DNA of 64,000 bases from Rheinheimera maricola (GCF_016918075.2 NZ_JAERPS020000001.1:744001-808000), one strand, 5' to 3'. Shown: positions 28,406 through 38,922, numbered from the stretch's first letter. The notes: a model not told the origin generated them from the sequence alone. A program made the numbers and translations.

Positions 28406-30652
28406 ATGAAATCTTTTTGCATCGGCGTACTCGCTGGCAGCCTATTGTCATTATTTTTGCCAATAGTGCCACCTTTTTTCACAGTATTTTTATTGGGGCC
28501 GCTATCTTTATTGCTGGCAATGCGGCGCTATCAATTTTTGAGTGGTGTGGCAGTGTTTTTGTGCTGTTGGGTATGGCAACTGTCGGCCTATCAATATTAT
28601 CAACAGTCGTTGTTTAAACATACCAAAGTATTGCAGGGCGTCATTGTCAGTGTTCCGAAGCAATACGAGCAGTATAGTCAATTCCTATTCCAACTGGATA
28701 ATACCGAAGCTGCAGGTTACAAGGTAAAGCTTAATTGGCCGCAGCCGCCAACGGTGTTATTGCAAGGTCAACGTTGGCAGATCAACGCCCGGCTAAAACC
28801 TGTCGCGGGCACAGCCAACCCTGCTGGGCCGAATACAGAGGCTCAGGCACTATTGCAGAAGGTCCTGGCACAGGGGGCGGTGCAGACCGAAACCGCTCCA
28901 CAACTACTCGCTCAGCAGCAGGCATTGCGTCAGCAACTTATCATCCAGGTGCAACAGGCTACGGCGGCTCTGGACAGTGCGCCTTTGCTGCAGGCCCTCA
29001 CACTTGGCGTCAGACAATTTTCACCGCAACTTTGGCAAGGATTGCAGCAATCTGGATTAGCACATTTGTTGGCCATATCTGGCTTGCACATTGGGTTGGT
29101 ATTTGGCTGGGGCTTATACATACTGCGCTTACTGCCTTGGCCATTAAGTTATTTAAGCTGGCGTCAGCCATCAGCGTTGCTGGGCGCATTATGTCTGGCA
29201 TTGACATACGCCTGGTTAGCTGGCTTTGCTATCCCCACGCTGCGCGCTGCTTTTGCGCTGTTATTGTTGGTTTTGGCTCTGCTGCGATACCGGCGTTTAA
29301 GTTACAGCAACTACTGGTTGTTTTTAACCGCCTCGCTGCTGTTGCTACAACCTTCTTTTGCTCTGAGTAAAAGCTTTTGGTTGTCGGTGCTGGCTGTCGC
29401 GGTAATTTTTTTGCTGTTGTGGCGTTGGCCCGCTACAACTCAGGATTGGCGCTATAAGCTAAGCCTGTTTGTGCGTTTTCACTGCGGACTAACCTTATTT
29501 ATGTCGCTGCTAAGTGTGCTGCTGTTTGGGGGTAGCCCGCTGTTAGCGTTACTGTCTAATTTATTGTGGCTACCCTGGTGCAGTTTGGTGGCTATTCCCA
29601 TGCTATTTGTCAGTTTAGTGGCTGAGTTATTGGCGGTGCCAGGCGCGGGGTTATTATGGCAGGCGACCAATATGGCATTTAAACCGCTGTTATGGTGGCT
29701 TAACTGGTGCAGTGAGCAAAATAGTTGGTTAGCGTTACCGGATTTTTCCTGGTTATTGCTGGCCGGCATTGCGCTTTGCGCCGTGCTAATGCTAGTGGCT
29801 TATCAACATTGGCAAGGTTATTTGGCCGCGGTGCTGCTGATACCGCTAACAGTATTAATGCTGCGTCCAGTGCAATGGCAATTGCATGTTATTGATGTTG
29901 GACAGGGGCTGGCGATACTGCTGCAACACGGAAAGCATGGCATCTTGTACGACGCAGGGCCTCGCTACGGCCAACACAGCGCAACCGCGGCGCAAGTGCT
30001 GCCGTATCTGCGCCAACGCGGAGTAACCCGGTTAGATGCTGTTATATTAAGCCATGATGACAGCGACCATACCGGCGACTGGGAAATGTTGCGCGCGTAT
30101 TTTCCTGAACTGGTGTTGTACTCTGATATTGGCACTATCGACTCTGCCAGGCCTTGTCAGCAGTTGCCTACAGTTTACTTTGGTGCCATTTTACGCGTGC
30201 TGCAGCAGGGGCCAGGATTTAGCAGTAAAAATGATCGCTCTTGTATTTTACTGATAGAGTTATACGACTGGAAATTGCTGATACCCGGTGATATTGGTCA
30301 CAGAGCTGAACAACAATTAATTGCACGGTACCCTGAGCTAAAAGCTCATGTGTTGGTACTGGCACATCACGGCAGCGGCAGTTCCAGCCATCTGGCATTT
30401 CTTCATCAACTGGCACCGTTATTTGCGCTTAATAGTGCCAGTTTGTATAACAGGCATCAGCATCCGGCGCCGGCAGTACAACATCGGCTACAACTGTTAG
30501 GTATTCCGTTGTTTAACACGGCACACAGTGGCGCGATACGGTTAAATATTACCCCGCACACATTACAGCTGCAGCAGTACCGCCAGCACAGGATCCCATT
30601 TTGGCTGCAAAAGCCGTTGGGAAATGCTGAAACCTTACTAACAACACGCTAG
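28406..30652 (+). CDS. comEC: DNA internalization protein ComEC/Rec2
   Basis: Inner-membrane channel through which single-stranded DNA enters during natural transformation. The order of parts is: N-terminal membrane segments and a DUF4131/OB-like domain, the multi-spanning competence domain (about 210-500; ISGLHIGLVFGWG), and a C-terminal metallo-beta-lactamase-like domain with DVGQG, SHDDSDHTGD and LAHHGSGSS. With the start at ATG 28406 (MKSFCIGVLAGSLL) it has 748 residues. No Shine-Dalgarno is visible; an A-rich run precedes the ATG, so expression may be low or regulated. The ORF open upstream overlaps DUF2062 on the other strand and is not credible. Confidence 0.93.
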   Translation: MKSFCIGVLAGSLLSLFLPIVPPFFTVFLLGPLSLLLAMRRYQFLSGVAVFLCCWVWQLSAYQYYQQSLFKHTKVLQGVIVSVPKQYEQYSQFLFQLDNTEAAGYKVKLNWPQPPTVLLQGQRWQINARLKPVAGTANPAGPNTEAQALLQKVLAQGAVQTETAPQLLAQQQALRQQLIIQVQQATAALDSAPLLQALTLGVRQFSPQLWQGLQQSGLAHLLAISGLHIGLVFGWGLYILRLLPWPLSYLSWRQPSALLGALCLALTYAWLAGFAIPTLRAAFALLLLVLALLRYRRLSYSNYWLFLTASLLLLQPSFALSKSFWLSVLAVAVIFLLLWRWPATTQDWRYKLSLFVRFHCGLTLFMSLLSVLLFGGSPLLALLSNLLWLPWCSLVAIPMLFVSLVAELLAVPGAGLLWQATNMAFKPLLWWLNWCSEQNSWLALPDFSWLLLAGIALCAVLMLVAYQHWQGYLAAVLLIPLTVLMLRPVQWQLHVIDVGQGLAILLQHGKHGILYDAGPRYGQHSATAAQVLPYLRQRGVTRLDAVILSHDDSDHTGDWEMLRAYFPELVLYSDIGTIDSARPCQQLPTVYFGAILRVLQQGPGFSSKNDRSCILLIELYDWKLLIPGDIGHRAEQQLIARYPELKAHVLVLAHHGSGSSSHLAFLHQLAPLFALNSASLYNRHQHPAPAVQHRLQLLGIPLFNTAHSGAIRLNITPHTLQLQQYRQHRIPFWLQKPLGNAETLLTTR

Positions 30653-30684
30653 AATAAGCAAAATTTTTGTAGCAGGGCATTACA

Positions 30685-32436
30685 TTGGCAAAGCCAACTC
30701 CTCATTCTTCCGCCGTTGCAAGGCGCTTACTTAGTTACGTTAAACCGTTTCGGCTCGGTTTTGTTGCAGCAGCCCTGGGTATGCTTGGGTATGCACTTAT
30801 TGACGTATATTTTATTTCTAAGTTACCCGGCTTTATTGACGAAGGCATTAATGCAAAAAACACGGATTATTTGCGCTATGCGCCGTTTTTTGTCATTGCG
30901 ATATTTATCCTGCGTGGAATGTGTAATTTTCTCGCCAGTTATTGTTTAAACTGGGTGGGGACCCATGTGGTGCAGGCATTACGCCAACAATTGTTTGAAC
31001 ATTATATGAAACTGCCGGTGAGCTACCACGATCAGCACTCAACCGGCGAGTTGATATCTAAAGTAACGTACAATACTGAGCAAATAAAACAAACCACCTC
31101 CAAAGCGCTGGCAGTTTTGGTGCGTGAAGGCGCTTTCGTTACCGGGCTGGTGGTTATGATGTTTTATCATAGCTGGCAGCTGTCGGCCGTTTTTTTGCTT
31201 ATTGCACCCGTTATAGCAGTAGTGGTACGTCAGGTGTCAAAACGTTTTCGTTTACTGAGTAAAAACATTCAGACCGCGATGGGAGATGTCACCAGTAGCT
31301 CAGAGCAAATGCTGAATGGTCATAAAGTCATTTTATCGTTTGGGGGACAGAAAATTGAGAGTGAGCGCTTTGCCAGTATCAATAACATAACACGCCGACA
31401 AGACGTTAAAATGGAGGCAACCCGAGCTATTAGTGTCTCTACCATTCAGATTATTGCTTCCTTTGCCCTGGCGTTTGTCGTGTACATGGCCAGCTTTCCT
31501 GAGATGCTGGACAGCTTGTCGGCTGGGGTATTTACCACCATTGTTGCGTCAATGATGATGCTGCTGCGGCCTTTAAAGCAGTTAACGACGGTAAATAGTG
31601 AATTTCAGCGTGGTCTGGCGGCCGCCAAAAGTGTATTTGAAGTGTTGGATCACCCCGTTGAAAAGGATACTGGTGCCGTGGTGTTAGACAAGGTTCGCGG
31701 CGATATTCGTTTTGAAAAGGTTAATTTTACTTATCCGGGTCATGACAAGCAGGTATTGTTTGATATTAGTTTTAATGCGCCTGTAGGAAGCACTATAGCG
31801 CTGGTCGGCCGCTCTGGTAGCGGTAAAACAACGATATCCAGCTTGATACCACGTTTTTACGAGTTAAACAGCGGTAATATTTTTATTGATGAACATAATA
31901 TCCATGACTGCACATTGGCTTCTTTGCGCAGTCAGTTGGCACTGGTTTCGCAGCATGTATCACTGTTTAATGACAGTATCGCCAATAACATCACCTATGG
32001 TTGCACCAAGCCGGTTTCAGCCGAGCGTTTACTGGCTGCGGCAGAAAAAGCACACGTGATAGAGTTTGCCAGCCAGTTAAAAGACGGTCTTAACACGGTA
32101 ATAGGAGAGAATGGTGTTAGTTTGTCCGGCGGCCAGCGTCAGCGTATTGCTATTGCCCGGGCATTACTGCGCGAAGCGCCGCTTTTAATTCTTGATGAGG
32201 CAACATCAGCACTGGATACCGAGTCTGAACGCAAAATTCAGGCGGCACTAAATGAACTGCTAAAAGGCCGCACCAGCATTGTTATTGCCCACCGCTTATC
32301 TACCATTGAGAACGCTGACAGCATTATTGTGATGGATCAAGGGCGTATTGTTGAGCAGGGTGACCATGCTACGTTATTGGCACAAGACGGTGCTTATGCT
32401 CAGCTTTATAAACTGCAATTTGGCGAGCAACAGTGA
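30685..32436 (+). CDS. msbA: Lipid A export ATP-binding/permease protein MsbA
   Basis: Homodimeric ABC flippase that moves core-lipid A to the outer leaflet of the inner membrane. Six N-terminal membrane helices (about 1-320) are fused to an ATPase domain with Walker A GRSGSGKTT, signature LSGGQRQR and Walker B LLILDEATSALD; the H-loop is IVIAHRLST. 583 residues. The start appears to be a TTG (30685), with AGCAGGG upstream and no nearer ATG. It overlaps lpxK by four bases. The comEC-msbA-lpxK order is as in E. coli and Shewanella. Confidence 0.95.
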   Translation: MAKPTPHSSAVARRLLSYVKPFRLGFVAAALGMLGYALIDVYFISKLPGFIDEGINAKNTDYLRYAPFFVIAIFILRGMCNFLASYCLNWVGTHVVQALRQQLFEHYMKLPVSYHDQHSTGELISKVTYNTEQIKQTTSKALAVLVREGAFVTGLVVMMFYHSWQLSAVFLLIAPVIAVVVRQVSKRFRLLSKNIQTAMGDVTSSSEQMLNGHKVILSFGGQKIESERFASINNITRRQDVKMEATRAISVSTIQIIASFALAFVVYMASFPEMLDSLSAGVFTTIVASMMMLLRPLKQLTTVNSEFQRGLAAAKSVFEVLDHPVEKDTGAVVLDKVRGDIRFEKVNFTYPGHDKQVLFDISFNAPVGSTIALVGRSGSGKTTISSLIPRFYELNSGNIFIDEHNIHDCTLASLRSQLALVSQHVSLFNDSIANNITYGCTKPVSAERLLAAAEKAHVIEFASQLKDGLNTVIGENGVSLSGGQRQRIAIARALLREAPLLILDEATSALDTESERKIQAALNELLKGRTSIVIAHRLSTIENADSIIVMDQGRIVEQGDHATLLAQDGAYAQLYKLQFGEQQ

Positions 32437-33407
32437 GTTTTACTGACCGTTTATGGTATCAGGGGCATAAGGCGTATTGGTTGCTGTTGCCGTTAGCCTG
32501 GCTATACGGTGTTATTACCACTCTGCGCCGTTTACTGTATCGCCTTAAGCTAAAGCAGCAACACAAACTGCCGGTGCCGGTAATAGTTGTAGGCAACATC
32601 AGCATTGGCGGCACGGGTAAAACACCTTTTACACTGCTGCTATGCCAAAAGTTACAAGCCCTGGGCTGGACGCCGGGTATTGTCAGCCGCGGTTATGGTG
32701 CCAACGTCACTGCGCCGTTGTTGGTAAAACCGGATGTATCGGCGGCAGAAGTGGGAGACGAACCATTATTATTGGCCCAGCGCAGCGGCTGCCCAGTTGT
32801 GGTGTGCCCGGATAGAGTGGCGGCGGCGAAATATCTGTTGGCCAATACTCAGGCAGATATCGTTGTCAGTGATGATGGTTTGCAGCATTACCGGCTGGCA
32901 CGCGATATTGAAATTGTACTGGTTGACGGTAGCCGGGGCTTGGGTAATGGCCATTTGTTGCCAGCAGGACCACTGCGAGAAGGCGCCTGGCGCCTGGCCC
33001 ATGCTGATCTGATAGTAGCCAACAGCCAGCCGTTTGCAGCGGCTGATGGCATTATGACGTTAAAGCCGTCAGCGGCAAAGCAACTGAATGGCAATGCGCT
33101 GTTGCCGCCTTGTGCAGTGAGTCTGGTAGCCGGTATTGGCAACCCTGCGCGGTTCGAACGCACAGTGCTGGCGGCAGGGTTTACTGTTAGCCAGCGACAT
33201 TATTTTACCGATCACCACAAGTTTAGCGTGGCAGATTTTAACGAAATCAGCGGGCCGGTATTAATGACCGAAAAAGATGCAGTGAAATGCCGTGCTTTTG
33301 CCGGCAAAGATTGGTTTAGTCTGGGCGTTGATGCGCAGTTAGATGAACAACTTACTATTAAATTAACCACAATATTGACTAATTTGCGGAGCAGTTATGG
33401 CACTTAA
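32433..33407 (+). CDS. lpxK: Tetraacyldisaccharide 4'-kinase LpxK
   Basis: Phosphorylates the 4' position of the lipid A disaccharide precursor at the inner-membrane face. An N-terminal membrane anchor (about residues 13-33) is followed by the P-loop [13 protein letters not shown] near residue 52. Further motifs are [12 protein letters not shown] and the C-terminal LMTEKDAVK. 324 residues is normal. The start is GTG 32433, overlapping the msbA stop (GTGA), so translation is coupled. The end overlaps the Trm112-like gene by 11 bases. Confidence 0.95.
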   Translation: MSFTDRLWYQGHKAYWLLLPLAWLYGVITTLRRLLYRLKLKQQHKLPVPVIVVGNISIGGTGKTPFTLLLCQKLQALGWTPGIVSRGYGANVTAPLLVKPDVSAAEVGDEPLLLAQRSGCPVVVCPDRVAAAKYLLANTQADIVVSDDGLQHYRLARDIEIVLVDGSRGLGNGHLLPAGPLREGAWRLAHADLIVANSQPFAAADGIMTLKPSAAKQLNGNALLPPCAVSLVAGIGNPARFERTVLAAGFTVSQRHYFTDHHKFSVADFNEISGPVLMTEKDAVKCRAFAGKDWFSLGVDAQLDEQLTIKLTTILTNLRSSYGT

Positions 33408-33594
33408 ACTTGCATTAACCGAAATTTTGGCCTGTCCGCTGTGTAAGGGCAAATTAAAATACGATCAGGCCGGGCAACATTTGATTTGTACCTTTGATCG
33501 TCTGGCCTATCCGATACGCGATAATATACCGGTATTGCTGGCTGACGAAGCGCGTGAGCTTACCCTGGACGAGGCAGAACAATGGCGTTCATAG
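33397..33594 (+). CDS. ycaR: Trm112/YcaR family small zinc-ribbon-like protein
   Basis: 65-residue protein of the Trm112 family, like YcaR of E. coli, also encoded between lpxK and kdsB. It has [12 protein letters not shown] at the start and [13 protein letters not shown] near the end. The first CxxC pair is present; the second cysteine pair of the zinc-binding eukaryotic type is absent, as usual for bacterial members. The precise role is unknown. It overlaps lpxK by 11 bases and kdsB by 13, so it is embedded in this lipid A/Kdo operon. Confidence 0.92.
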   Translation: MALKLALTEILACPLCKGKLKYDQAGQHLICTFDRLAYPIRDNIPVLLADEARELTLDEAEQWRS

Positions 33595-34334
33595 TAGTTA
33601 TTCCCGCGCGTTATGCCAGCAGCCGCTTACCTGGCAAACCGCTGGCAGATATTGCTGGTAAAAGTATGGTTGAACGGGTCTATCAGCAAGCGCTGCAAAG
33701 TGGTGCCACCCGAGTGGTGGTGGCTACTGATGACAGGCGGGTGGCAGATGCGGTGGATCAGTTTGGCGGCGAAGTATGTATGACACGTGCCGAGCACAAC
33801 TCCGGCACTGAGCGACTGGCCGAAGTGGTAGCCAAACTCGGGCTGGCCGCCGATACTGTGGTAGTTAATGTTCAGGGCGACGAGCCGTTTATTCCTCCGA
33901 TTATTATCCGCCAGGTTGCGCAAAATCTGGCGACACAGCAAAAAGCCCAGATGGCGACCTTGGCCGTGCCATTAACGGATGCGACTGAAATTGCTAATCC
34001 TAATATTGTTAAAGTAGTGAGTGATAAAAACGGCTATGCGCTGTATTTCAGCCGCAGTGTTATCCCGTTTGATCGTGACGGAATTACCCGTGACGTGCCA
34101 GCACAGCATTATCGGCGCCATATTGGCATCTATGCCTATCGAGCCGGTTTTATTCAGCGTTATGTTGACTGGCCGGTATCTGCTCTGGAGCAAATTGAAA
34201 GTTTAGAGCAGTTACGTGTGCTATGGCATGGCGATGCTATTCATGTTGATACCGCACTGGAAACACCCGCTGTTGGCGTAGATACACCAGCAGATTTAGA
34301 ACATGCCCGGCGTTATGCCGCTAGCCTGAACTGA
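33582..34334 (+). CDS. kdsB: 3-deoxy-manno-octulosonate cytidylyltransferase KdsB
   Basis: Activates Kdo to CMP-Kdo for the inner core of lipopolysaccharide. The N-terminus [20 protein letters not shown] is the nucleotide-binding signature. [10 protein letters not shown] and HIGIYAYR are also conserved. 250 residues, as usual. It begins inside the Trm112-like gene (13-base overlap) and its stop shares one base with the next start. With msbA and lpxK it ties this operon to outer-membrane building. Confidence 0.96.
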   Translation: MAFIVVIPARYASSRLPGKPLADIAGKSMVERVYQQALQSGATRVVVATDDRRVADAVDQFGGEVCMTRAEHNSGTERLAEVVAKLGLAADTVVVNVQGDEPFIPPIIIRQVAQNLATQQKAQMATLAVPLTDATEIANPNIVKVVSDKNGYALYFSRSVIPFDRDGITRDVPAQHYRRHIGIYAYRAGFIQRYVDWPVSALEQIESLEQLRVLWHGDAIHVDTALETPAVGVDTPADLEHARRYAASLN

Positions 34335-35038
34335 TGCAGTCTGTATATAACCTGGTGGCTGAAACTGCAGAGTTTGTGCTGTTAAATAAAGCTGCCGGTA
34401 TCAGCTTTCACTCTGATGATGGACCGGGACTGGTGGTGATGGCAGAGCAACAGTTGGGTTATAAATTGTACCCGGTACACCGGCTGGATAAGGTCACTTC
34501 AGGCTTAATTTTGTTGGCTCGAACCAGCACTGCGGCAGCCGGGTTAACGCAGTTATTTGCCACTCATCAGGTAGCGAAATTCTACCTGGCATTGAGTTTA
34601 GCTAAACCGGCAAAGAAGCAGGGCTGGGTAAAAGGCGATATGGCACCAGCCCGGCGTGGCGCTTGGAAATTGCTTAGTTCACAACATAACCCTGCGTTGA
34701 CATACTTTATTAGCCAGGGCTTTGAGCAATTGCCGTTTCGGGCATTTTTGGTTAAGCCTTACAGTGGTAAAACGCATCAAATTCGCGTTGCGCTAAAAAG
34801 TGCCGGCGCCGCTATTGCCGGTGATGCGTTATACCAAGGCGGCGCGGCAGATCGGGTGTATTTACACGCATATGCTCTGCGGTTTTGTTTAAACGATACA
34901 GAATATGCATATGTACAACCGCCGACAACAGGCGTGTTATATCAGCAATTAAACCAGAGCAATGCGTTGACAGCATGGGCAAAGCCCTGGCAGCTTGACT
35001 GGCCACAATACACTTTACCTAAACAGGTTAGCGAATAA
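34334..35038 (+). CDS. RluA-family pseudouridine synthase without S4 domain
   Basis: Isomerises a uridine in RNA to pseudouridine. The catalytic motif is HRLDKVTSGLILLART (Asp in HRLD), and KPYSGKTHQIRVALKSAGA is the second conserved block. At 234 residues it lacks the N-terminal S4 RNA-binding domain. It resembles the short TruC/RluA-like group (possibly the TIGR01621 group), so the RNA target, rRNA or tRNA, is not certain. It overlaps kdsB by one base and is followed after two bases by tcdA. Confidence 0.85.
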   Translation: MQSVYNLVAETAEFVLLNKAAGISFHSDDGPGLVVMAEQQLGYKLYPVHRLDKVTSGLILLARTSTAAAGLTQLFATHQVAKFYLALSLAKPAKKQGWVKGDMAPARRGAWKLLSSQHNPALTYFISQGFEQLPFRAFLVKPYSGKTHQIRVALKSAGAAIAGDALYQGGAADRVYLHAYALRFCLNDTEYAYVQPPTTGVLYQQLNQSNALTAWAKPWQLDWPQYTLPKQVSE

Positions 35039-35040
35039 CG

Positions 35041-35835
35041 ATGTCCGATTATCAATTACGTTTTGCCGGTATCGCCAGATTATATGGCGTCGCTGCACTG
35101 CAAACTTTTTCTAAAGCCCATGTCTGTGTCATTGGTATCGGCGGGGTTGGCAGCTGGGCTGCAGAGGCGTTGGCACGCTCTGGTATCGGCGAAATTACCC
35201 TAATAGATTTAGACGATGTTTGCATCAGCAATATCAATCGTCAGCTACATGCTACTACAGCAACGGTAGGGCAGGACAAAGTGGCGGTAATGGCCCAGCG
35301 TATTCACGCCATTAACCCGCACTGTGTCGTGCATCAGATCGAGGATTTTGTCACAACAGATAACCTGCAGCAGTTGATCACAAGCGATATGGATTATGTG
35401 GTTGATGCTATCGACTCGATTAAAGCTAAGGTCGCCCTGTTGGCACATTGTAAACGTAATAAAGTAAAACTGATTTGTACCGGCGGCGCCGGTGGCCAGA
35501 CAGATCCAACACAAATACAGATAGCGGATCTAACCCAAACCATTAATGACCCGCTACTGGCAAAGGTGCGCAATAGTTTGCGGCGGGATTATAACTACAG
35601 CCGCAATCCGAAACGCCGTTTTGGTATTGATTGTGTGTTTTCAACTGAGCAATTGGTGTATCCGCAACCTGACGGCAGTGTGTGTCAGCAGAAAACCGCA
35701 CAAGTTACCGCCGAGGGCGAGGTGAGCAGCATGCGGCTGGATTGCAGTGGCGGTTTTGGTGCAGTTACTGTGGTAACGGCAAGTTTTGGTTTTGCTGCCG
35801 TGTCCAGAGTGCTGAAAAAGCTGGCTCAAAGTTAA
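35041..35835 (+). CDS. tcdA: tRNA threonylcarbamoyladenosine dehydratase TcdA (CsdL)
   Basis: E1-like enzyme that cyclises t6A at position 37 of ANN-decoding tRNAs to ct6A, using ATP. The ThiF-type nucleotide-binding motif GIGGVGSWAAEALARSG lies near residue 33, followed by DLDDVCISNINRQ. 264 residues is normal. The tcdA stop faces the csdE stop 13 bases away. CsdA and CsdE are the sulfur-transfer proteins that work with TcdA in E. coli, so the three genes form a functional cluster on two strands. Confidence 0.94.
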   Translation: MSDYQLRFAGIARLYGVAALQTFSKAHVCVIGIGGVGSWAAEALARSGIGEITLIDLDDVCISNINRQLHATTATVGQDKVAVMAQRIHAINPHCVVHQIEDFVTTDNLQQLITSDMDYVVDAIDSIKAKVALLAHCKRNKVKLICTGGAGGQTDPTQIQIADLTQTINDPLLAKVRNSLRRDYNYSRNPKRRFGIDCVFSTEQLVYPQPDGSVCQQKTAQVTAEGEVSSMRLDCSGGFGAVTVVTASFGFAAVSRVLKKLAQS

Positions 35836-35848
35836 AACGATATTATTA

Positions 35849-36298
35849 CTATTTTACAGGGCAGCAAGCTTTAATCCGTTCAGCCATAGCGGTTAAGCCA
35901 TTGCCGCGGGATTGACTTAAATACGGCTTTAAATTCAGCTGGTCAAACTTATGGCACAAATCAAATTTCGCCAACTCAGTGCTGGTCATGCCGTTGACCA
36001 GACACAGCATAATAGCCATTAAGCCTTTAACGATACGCGCTTCACTGTCCAACACAAAAAAGTGCTTGTCTTGGGCTTTATCGTGATAATGCATCAGCCA
36101 GGCGCGGCTTTCACAGCCTTTTACTAGTAGATGTGCTTGTTTCATTTTTTCTGGTACCGGCGGCAGTTTTTTAGCTAACTGCATCAGTACGCGATATTTA
36201 CTCTGCCAATCTTTTGCCGCGCTAATGTCGGCCAGATCCTGTTGTTTTATCTGTAATAGGGCAGGTTGTGTTTCTGCTAATAATTGTTCTAATGTCAT
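35849..36298 (-). CDS. csdE: Sulfur acceptor protein CsdE
   Basis: SufE-like protein that takes persulfide sulfur from CsdA and passes it on, with TcdA as a known partner. The acceptor cysteine is in VKGCESRAW. The start is the ATG 36296-36298 (MTLEQLLAETQ), overlapping the csdA stop by four bases (ATGA) and giving 149 residues, near the 147 of E. coli CsdE. A longer in-frame start would place 14 extra residues inside csdA and is rejected. Confidence 0.9.
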   Translation of the reverse strand: MTLEQLLAETQPALLQIKQQDLADISAAKDWQSKYRVLMQLAKKLPPVPEKMKQAHLLVKGCESRAWLMHYHDKAQDKHFFVLDSEARIVKGLMAIMLCLVNGMTSTELAKFDLCHKFDQLNLKPYLSQSRGNGLTAMAERIKACCPVK

Positions 36299-37512
36299 GC
36301 AGTTAAAATCTCCACGGCCTGCTCCAACGCAAGCAGACACCGGTTTACATCGTCCAGCGTGTTATACGCAGCAAAAGAGCAGCGTACAGCGCCAGGCAGT
36401 GCCAAGTGACTAAACAATGGCATAGCACAATGTTGTCCGCCACGCACAGCTATCTGTTGCTGATTCAATAACGCGGTTACGTCTGACGGGTGCTCACCGT
36501 CAACATTTAATGCCACTATGCCTGCATTATGCACAGGCTGGGATAAAATATCTACGGCTTTTATTGCGTTCAAGCCTGAGTAGAAATCTTTTAATAACAG
36601 TAATTTATGGTTCTTAATTTGTTCTGTGTTGTGTTTTTGTAACCAATTAATGGCGGCTGATAAGCCTATAGCACCCGCTATATTTGGTGTGCCGGCTTCT
36701 AAACGAAATGGCAACTTGTTAAATGTAGTGTTAATAAAGCTGACTGTATCAATCATTTCACCGCCGGCAAAAATTGGTGTTAATCGTTCTAACCAAGCTG
36801 ATTTGCCGTATAGCACACCAATACCGGTAGGGCCGTACAGTTTGTGGCCGGAAAATACATAAAAATCACAATCCAATAGCTGCATATCCGGTTGTTGGTA
36901 CACGATGCCCTGAGCACCGTCGACTACGGTGATGGCGCCAGCGGCCTTGGCGAGTGCCACCATTTGAGCCACCGGTTGAATATGGCCTAACACATTAGAG
37001 ATATGGCTGAAACTTACCACTTTAGGTTTTAGCGCCAGTAGATCCTCATAAGCGAGCATATCAAGCTGGCGTTCAACAGTTAATGGTACAACATCAATAA
37101 TGACGCCGTGGCGCTGGCAGTGTAGTTGCCACGGCACAATATTGGCGTGATGTTCTAGCTGTGTCAGCAAAATACGGTCGCCGGCTTTAAGCTCCGTATG
37201 CATTAAGCCAAAAGCAATTTGATTTAAGGCGGCGGTGGCGCCGCTGGTAAAAATAATTTCTTCTGAATGAGCGGCGTTAAGATAATGCGCTACCGTAGTG
37301 CGCGCGTGTTCAAACAGTGCCGTAGCCTGCTGGCTTAGCTGATGAGCACCCCGATGTACATTGCTGTTGTGCTGCTGATAAAACTGCGTAACTGCGTCGA
37401 TGACGGCTTGAGGTTTATGCATGGTAGCAGCGTTGTCCAGATACACCCAATCTGGCTGCTGCTGAAAAAAAGCAAATTGTTGGCGAAATTGCTGAACATC
37501 AAAGACGGGCAT
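36295..37512 (-). CDS. csdA: Cysteine desulfurase CsdA
   Basis: PLP-dependent enzyme that removes sulfur from cysteine and gives it to CsdE. The PLP lysine is in VFSGHKLYGPTG, and the catalytic cysteine is in VRGGQHCAMP. I use the ATG at 37512 (MPVFDVQQFRQQF), matching the family start, giving 405 residues; a GTG at 37530 would add six. The stop overlaps csdE (ATGA). In front, 37513-37598 shows no clear promoter pair. Confidence 0.92.
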   Translation of the reverse strand: MPVFDVQQFRQQFAFFQQQPDWVYLDNAATMHKPQAVIDAVTQFYQQHNSNVHRGAHQLSQQATALFEHARTTVAHYLNAAHSEEIIFTSGATAALNQIAFGLMHTELKAGDRILLTQLEHHANIVPWQLHCQRHGVIIDVVPLTVERQLDMLAYEDLLALKPKVVSFSHISNVLGHIQPVAQMVALAKAAGAITVVDGAQGIVYQQPDMQLLDCDFYVFSGHKLYGPTGIGVLYGKSAWLERLTPIFAGGEMIDTVSFINTTFNKLPFRLEAGTPNIAGAIGLSAAINWLQKHNTEQIKNHKLLLLKDFYSGLNAIKAVDILSQPVHNAGIVALNVDGEHPSDVTALLNQQQIAVRGGQHCAMPLFSHLALPGAVRCSFAAYNTLDDVNRCLLALEQAVEILTA

Positions 37513-37598
37513 AAGCGTTGGCGGTTCCACTTGCTAAGATGGCGAGAGTTTGCCTGTTTTCAGGCCGTGGCGCAAACGTGATCCCCAATTACAAGCAA

Positions 37599-37622
37599 TA
37601 AAAAAGCGGCCGTAGCCGCTTT
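37599..37622 (-). terminator. Rho-independent terminator of gltA
   Basis: Read on minus, AAAGCGGC and GCCGCTTT pair around a 4-base loop, and the hairpin is followed by a T-run (plus-strand A-run 37600-37605). It lies 16 bases after the gltA stop. Confidence 0.8.
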
Positions 37623-37638
37623 AATCGCATTGCTAAAA

Positions 37639-38922
37639 TTAACGCTTGTTCAGTGGCGTAAAGTCTCGTGACGTGTAGCCAGTATAAAGCTGGCGTGGAC
37701 GACCAATTTTGTGACCTTTTTCACCCAACATTTCGTCCCAGTGCGAGATCCAGCCGACGGTGCGTGACATGGCAAAGATGACAGTGAACATGCTGGTTGG
37801 AATACCAATAGCTTTTAAGATAATGCCGCTGTAGAAATCTACGTTCGGGTACAGTTTCTTCTCAATGAAGTAGGGGTCTTCCAGAGCGATCCGTTCCAGC
37901 TCCATTGCTACATCTAACAGAGGATCTTTAACATTTAGCTCTTTTAACACTTCATGACAGGTATCACGCATAACTTTAGCGCGTGGGTCAAAATTTTTGT
38001 ATACGCGGTGACCGAAACCCATTAAGCGGAAACTGTCGTTCTTATCTTTAGCGCGGGCAACAAACTCAGGGATACGGTCAACAGAGCCAATTTGTTGTAA
38101 CATCTTCAGACAAGCTTCGTTAGCACCACCATGTGCTGGTCCCCATAATGAGGCAACACCAGCGGCAATACAGGCATAAGGGTTAGCACCTGACGAACCG
38201 GCTAAGCGTACCGTTGACGTTGACGCATTTTGCTCATGGTCAGCATGCAGCATAAAAATACGGTCCATGGCTTTTGCCAGGATTGGGCTTACATTGTAAT
38301 CTTCAGCCGGTACAGAAAACATCATATGCAGAAAGTTTTCTGAATAGCTTAGTTCGTTACGTGGATACACGAATGGCTGGCCTACCGTATACTTATAAGC
38401 CATAGCCGCGAGGGTCGGTAGCTTTGCAATTAAACGATGTGCACTGCGTTTGCGTTGCATCGGGTCATTAATGTCTAAATCTGAGTGGTAGAACGATGAC
38501 ATTGCACCAACCACACCGCACAACATAGCCATCGGGTGAGCATCAACCCGGAAACCTTGGAAAAACGCAGCAATCTTTTCATGCACCATGGTATGGCGGG
38601 TGATGGTGTTTTTAAATTGATTGTATTGCTCTGCCTGCGGCAATTCGCCTTCTAATAACAGGAAGCACAGCTCCAGGTAGTCCGAGTGTTCTGCCAGCTG
38701 TTCAATAGGATAACCGCGGTGCAACAGCACGCCGTTGTCGCCATCGATATAGGTAATTTTAGACTCACATGAACCGGTGGACATAAAACCCGGATCAAAC
38801 GTGAAGTACCCATGCTGACCCAAGGCGCGAACATCAATTACGTCAGTGCCGGCGCTGCCAGAGTAGATTGGCAACTCGAACGATTTCCCATCGATCTGCA
38901 CGACGGCCTTTTTATCTGCCAT
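37639..38922 (-). CDS. gltA: Citrate synthase, type I (GltA)
   Basis: Condenses oxaloacetate and acetyl-CoA to citrate. The 427-residue length and N-terminal beta-domain ([17 protein letters not shown]) are those of the hexameric, NADH-sensitive gram-negative type. Conserved blocks are [20 protein letters not shown] and the signature [16 protein letters not shown], with catalytic His and Asp residues in place. An AGGAG ribosome site precedes the ATG. It is divergent from sdhCDAB, the usual order in this group, and ends with its own terminator. Confidence 0.97.
   Translation of the reverse strand: MADKKAVVQIDGKSFELPIYSGSAGTDVIDVRALGQHGYFTFDPGFMSTGSCESKITYIDGDNGVLLHRGYPIEQLAEHSDYLELCFLLLEGELPQAEQYNQFKNTITRHTMVHEKIAAFFQGFRVDAHPMAMLCGVVGAMSSFYHSDLDINDPMQRKRSAHRLIAKLPTLAAMAYKYTVGQPFVYPRNELSYSENFLHMMFSVPAEDYNVSPILAKAMDRIFMLHADHEQNASTSTVRLAGSSGANPYACIAAGVASLWGPAHGGANEACLKMLQQIGSVDRIPEFVARAKDKNDSFRLMGFGHRVYKNFDPRAKVMRDTCHEVLKELNVKDPLLDVAMELERIALEDPYFIEKKLYPNVDFYSGIILKAIGIPTSMFTVIFAMSRTVGWISHWDEMLGEKGHKIGRPRQLYTGYTSRDFTPLNKR

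Noticed and set aside
28735..29370. A 211-codon open frame on plus inside comEC in another frame
   Set aside because: comEC carries all family motifs in its own frame; the alternative is low-complexity Ala/Ile-rich shadow.
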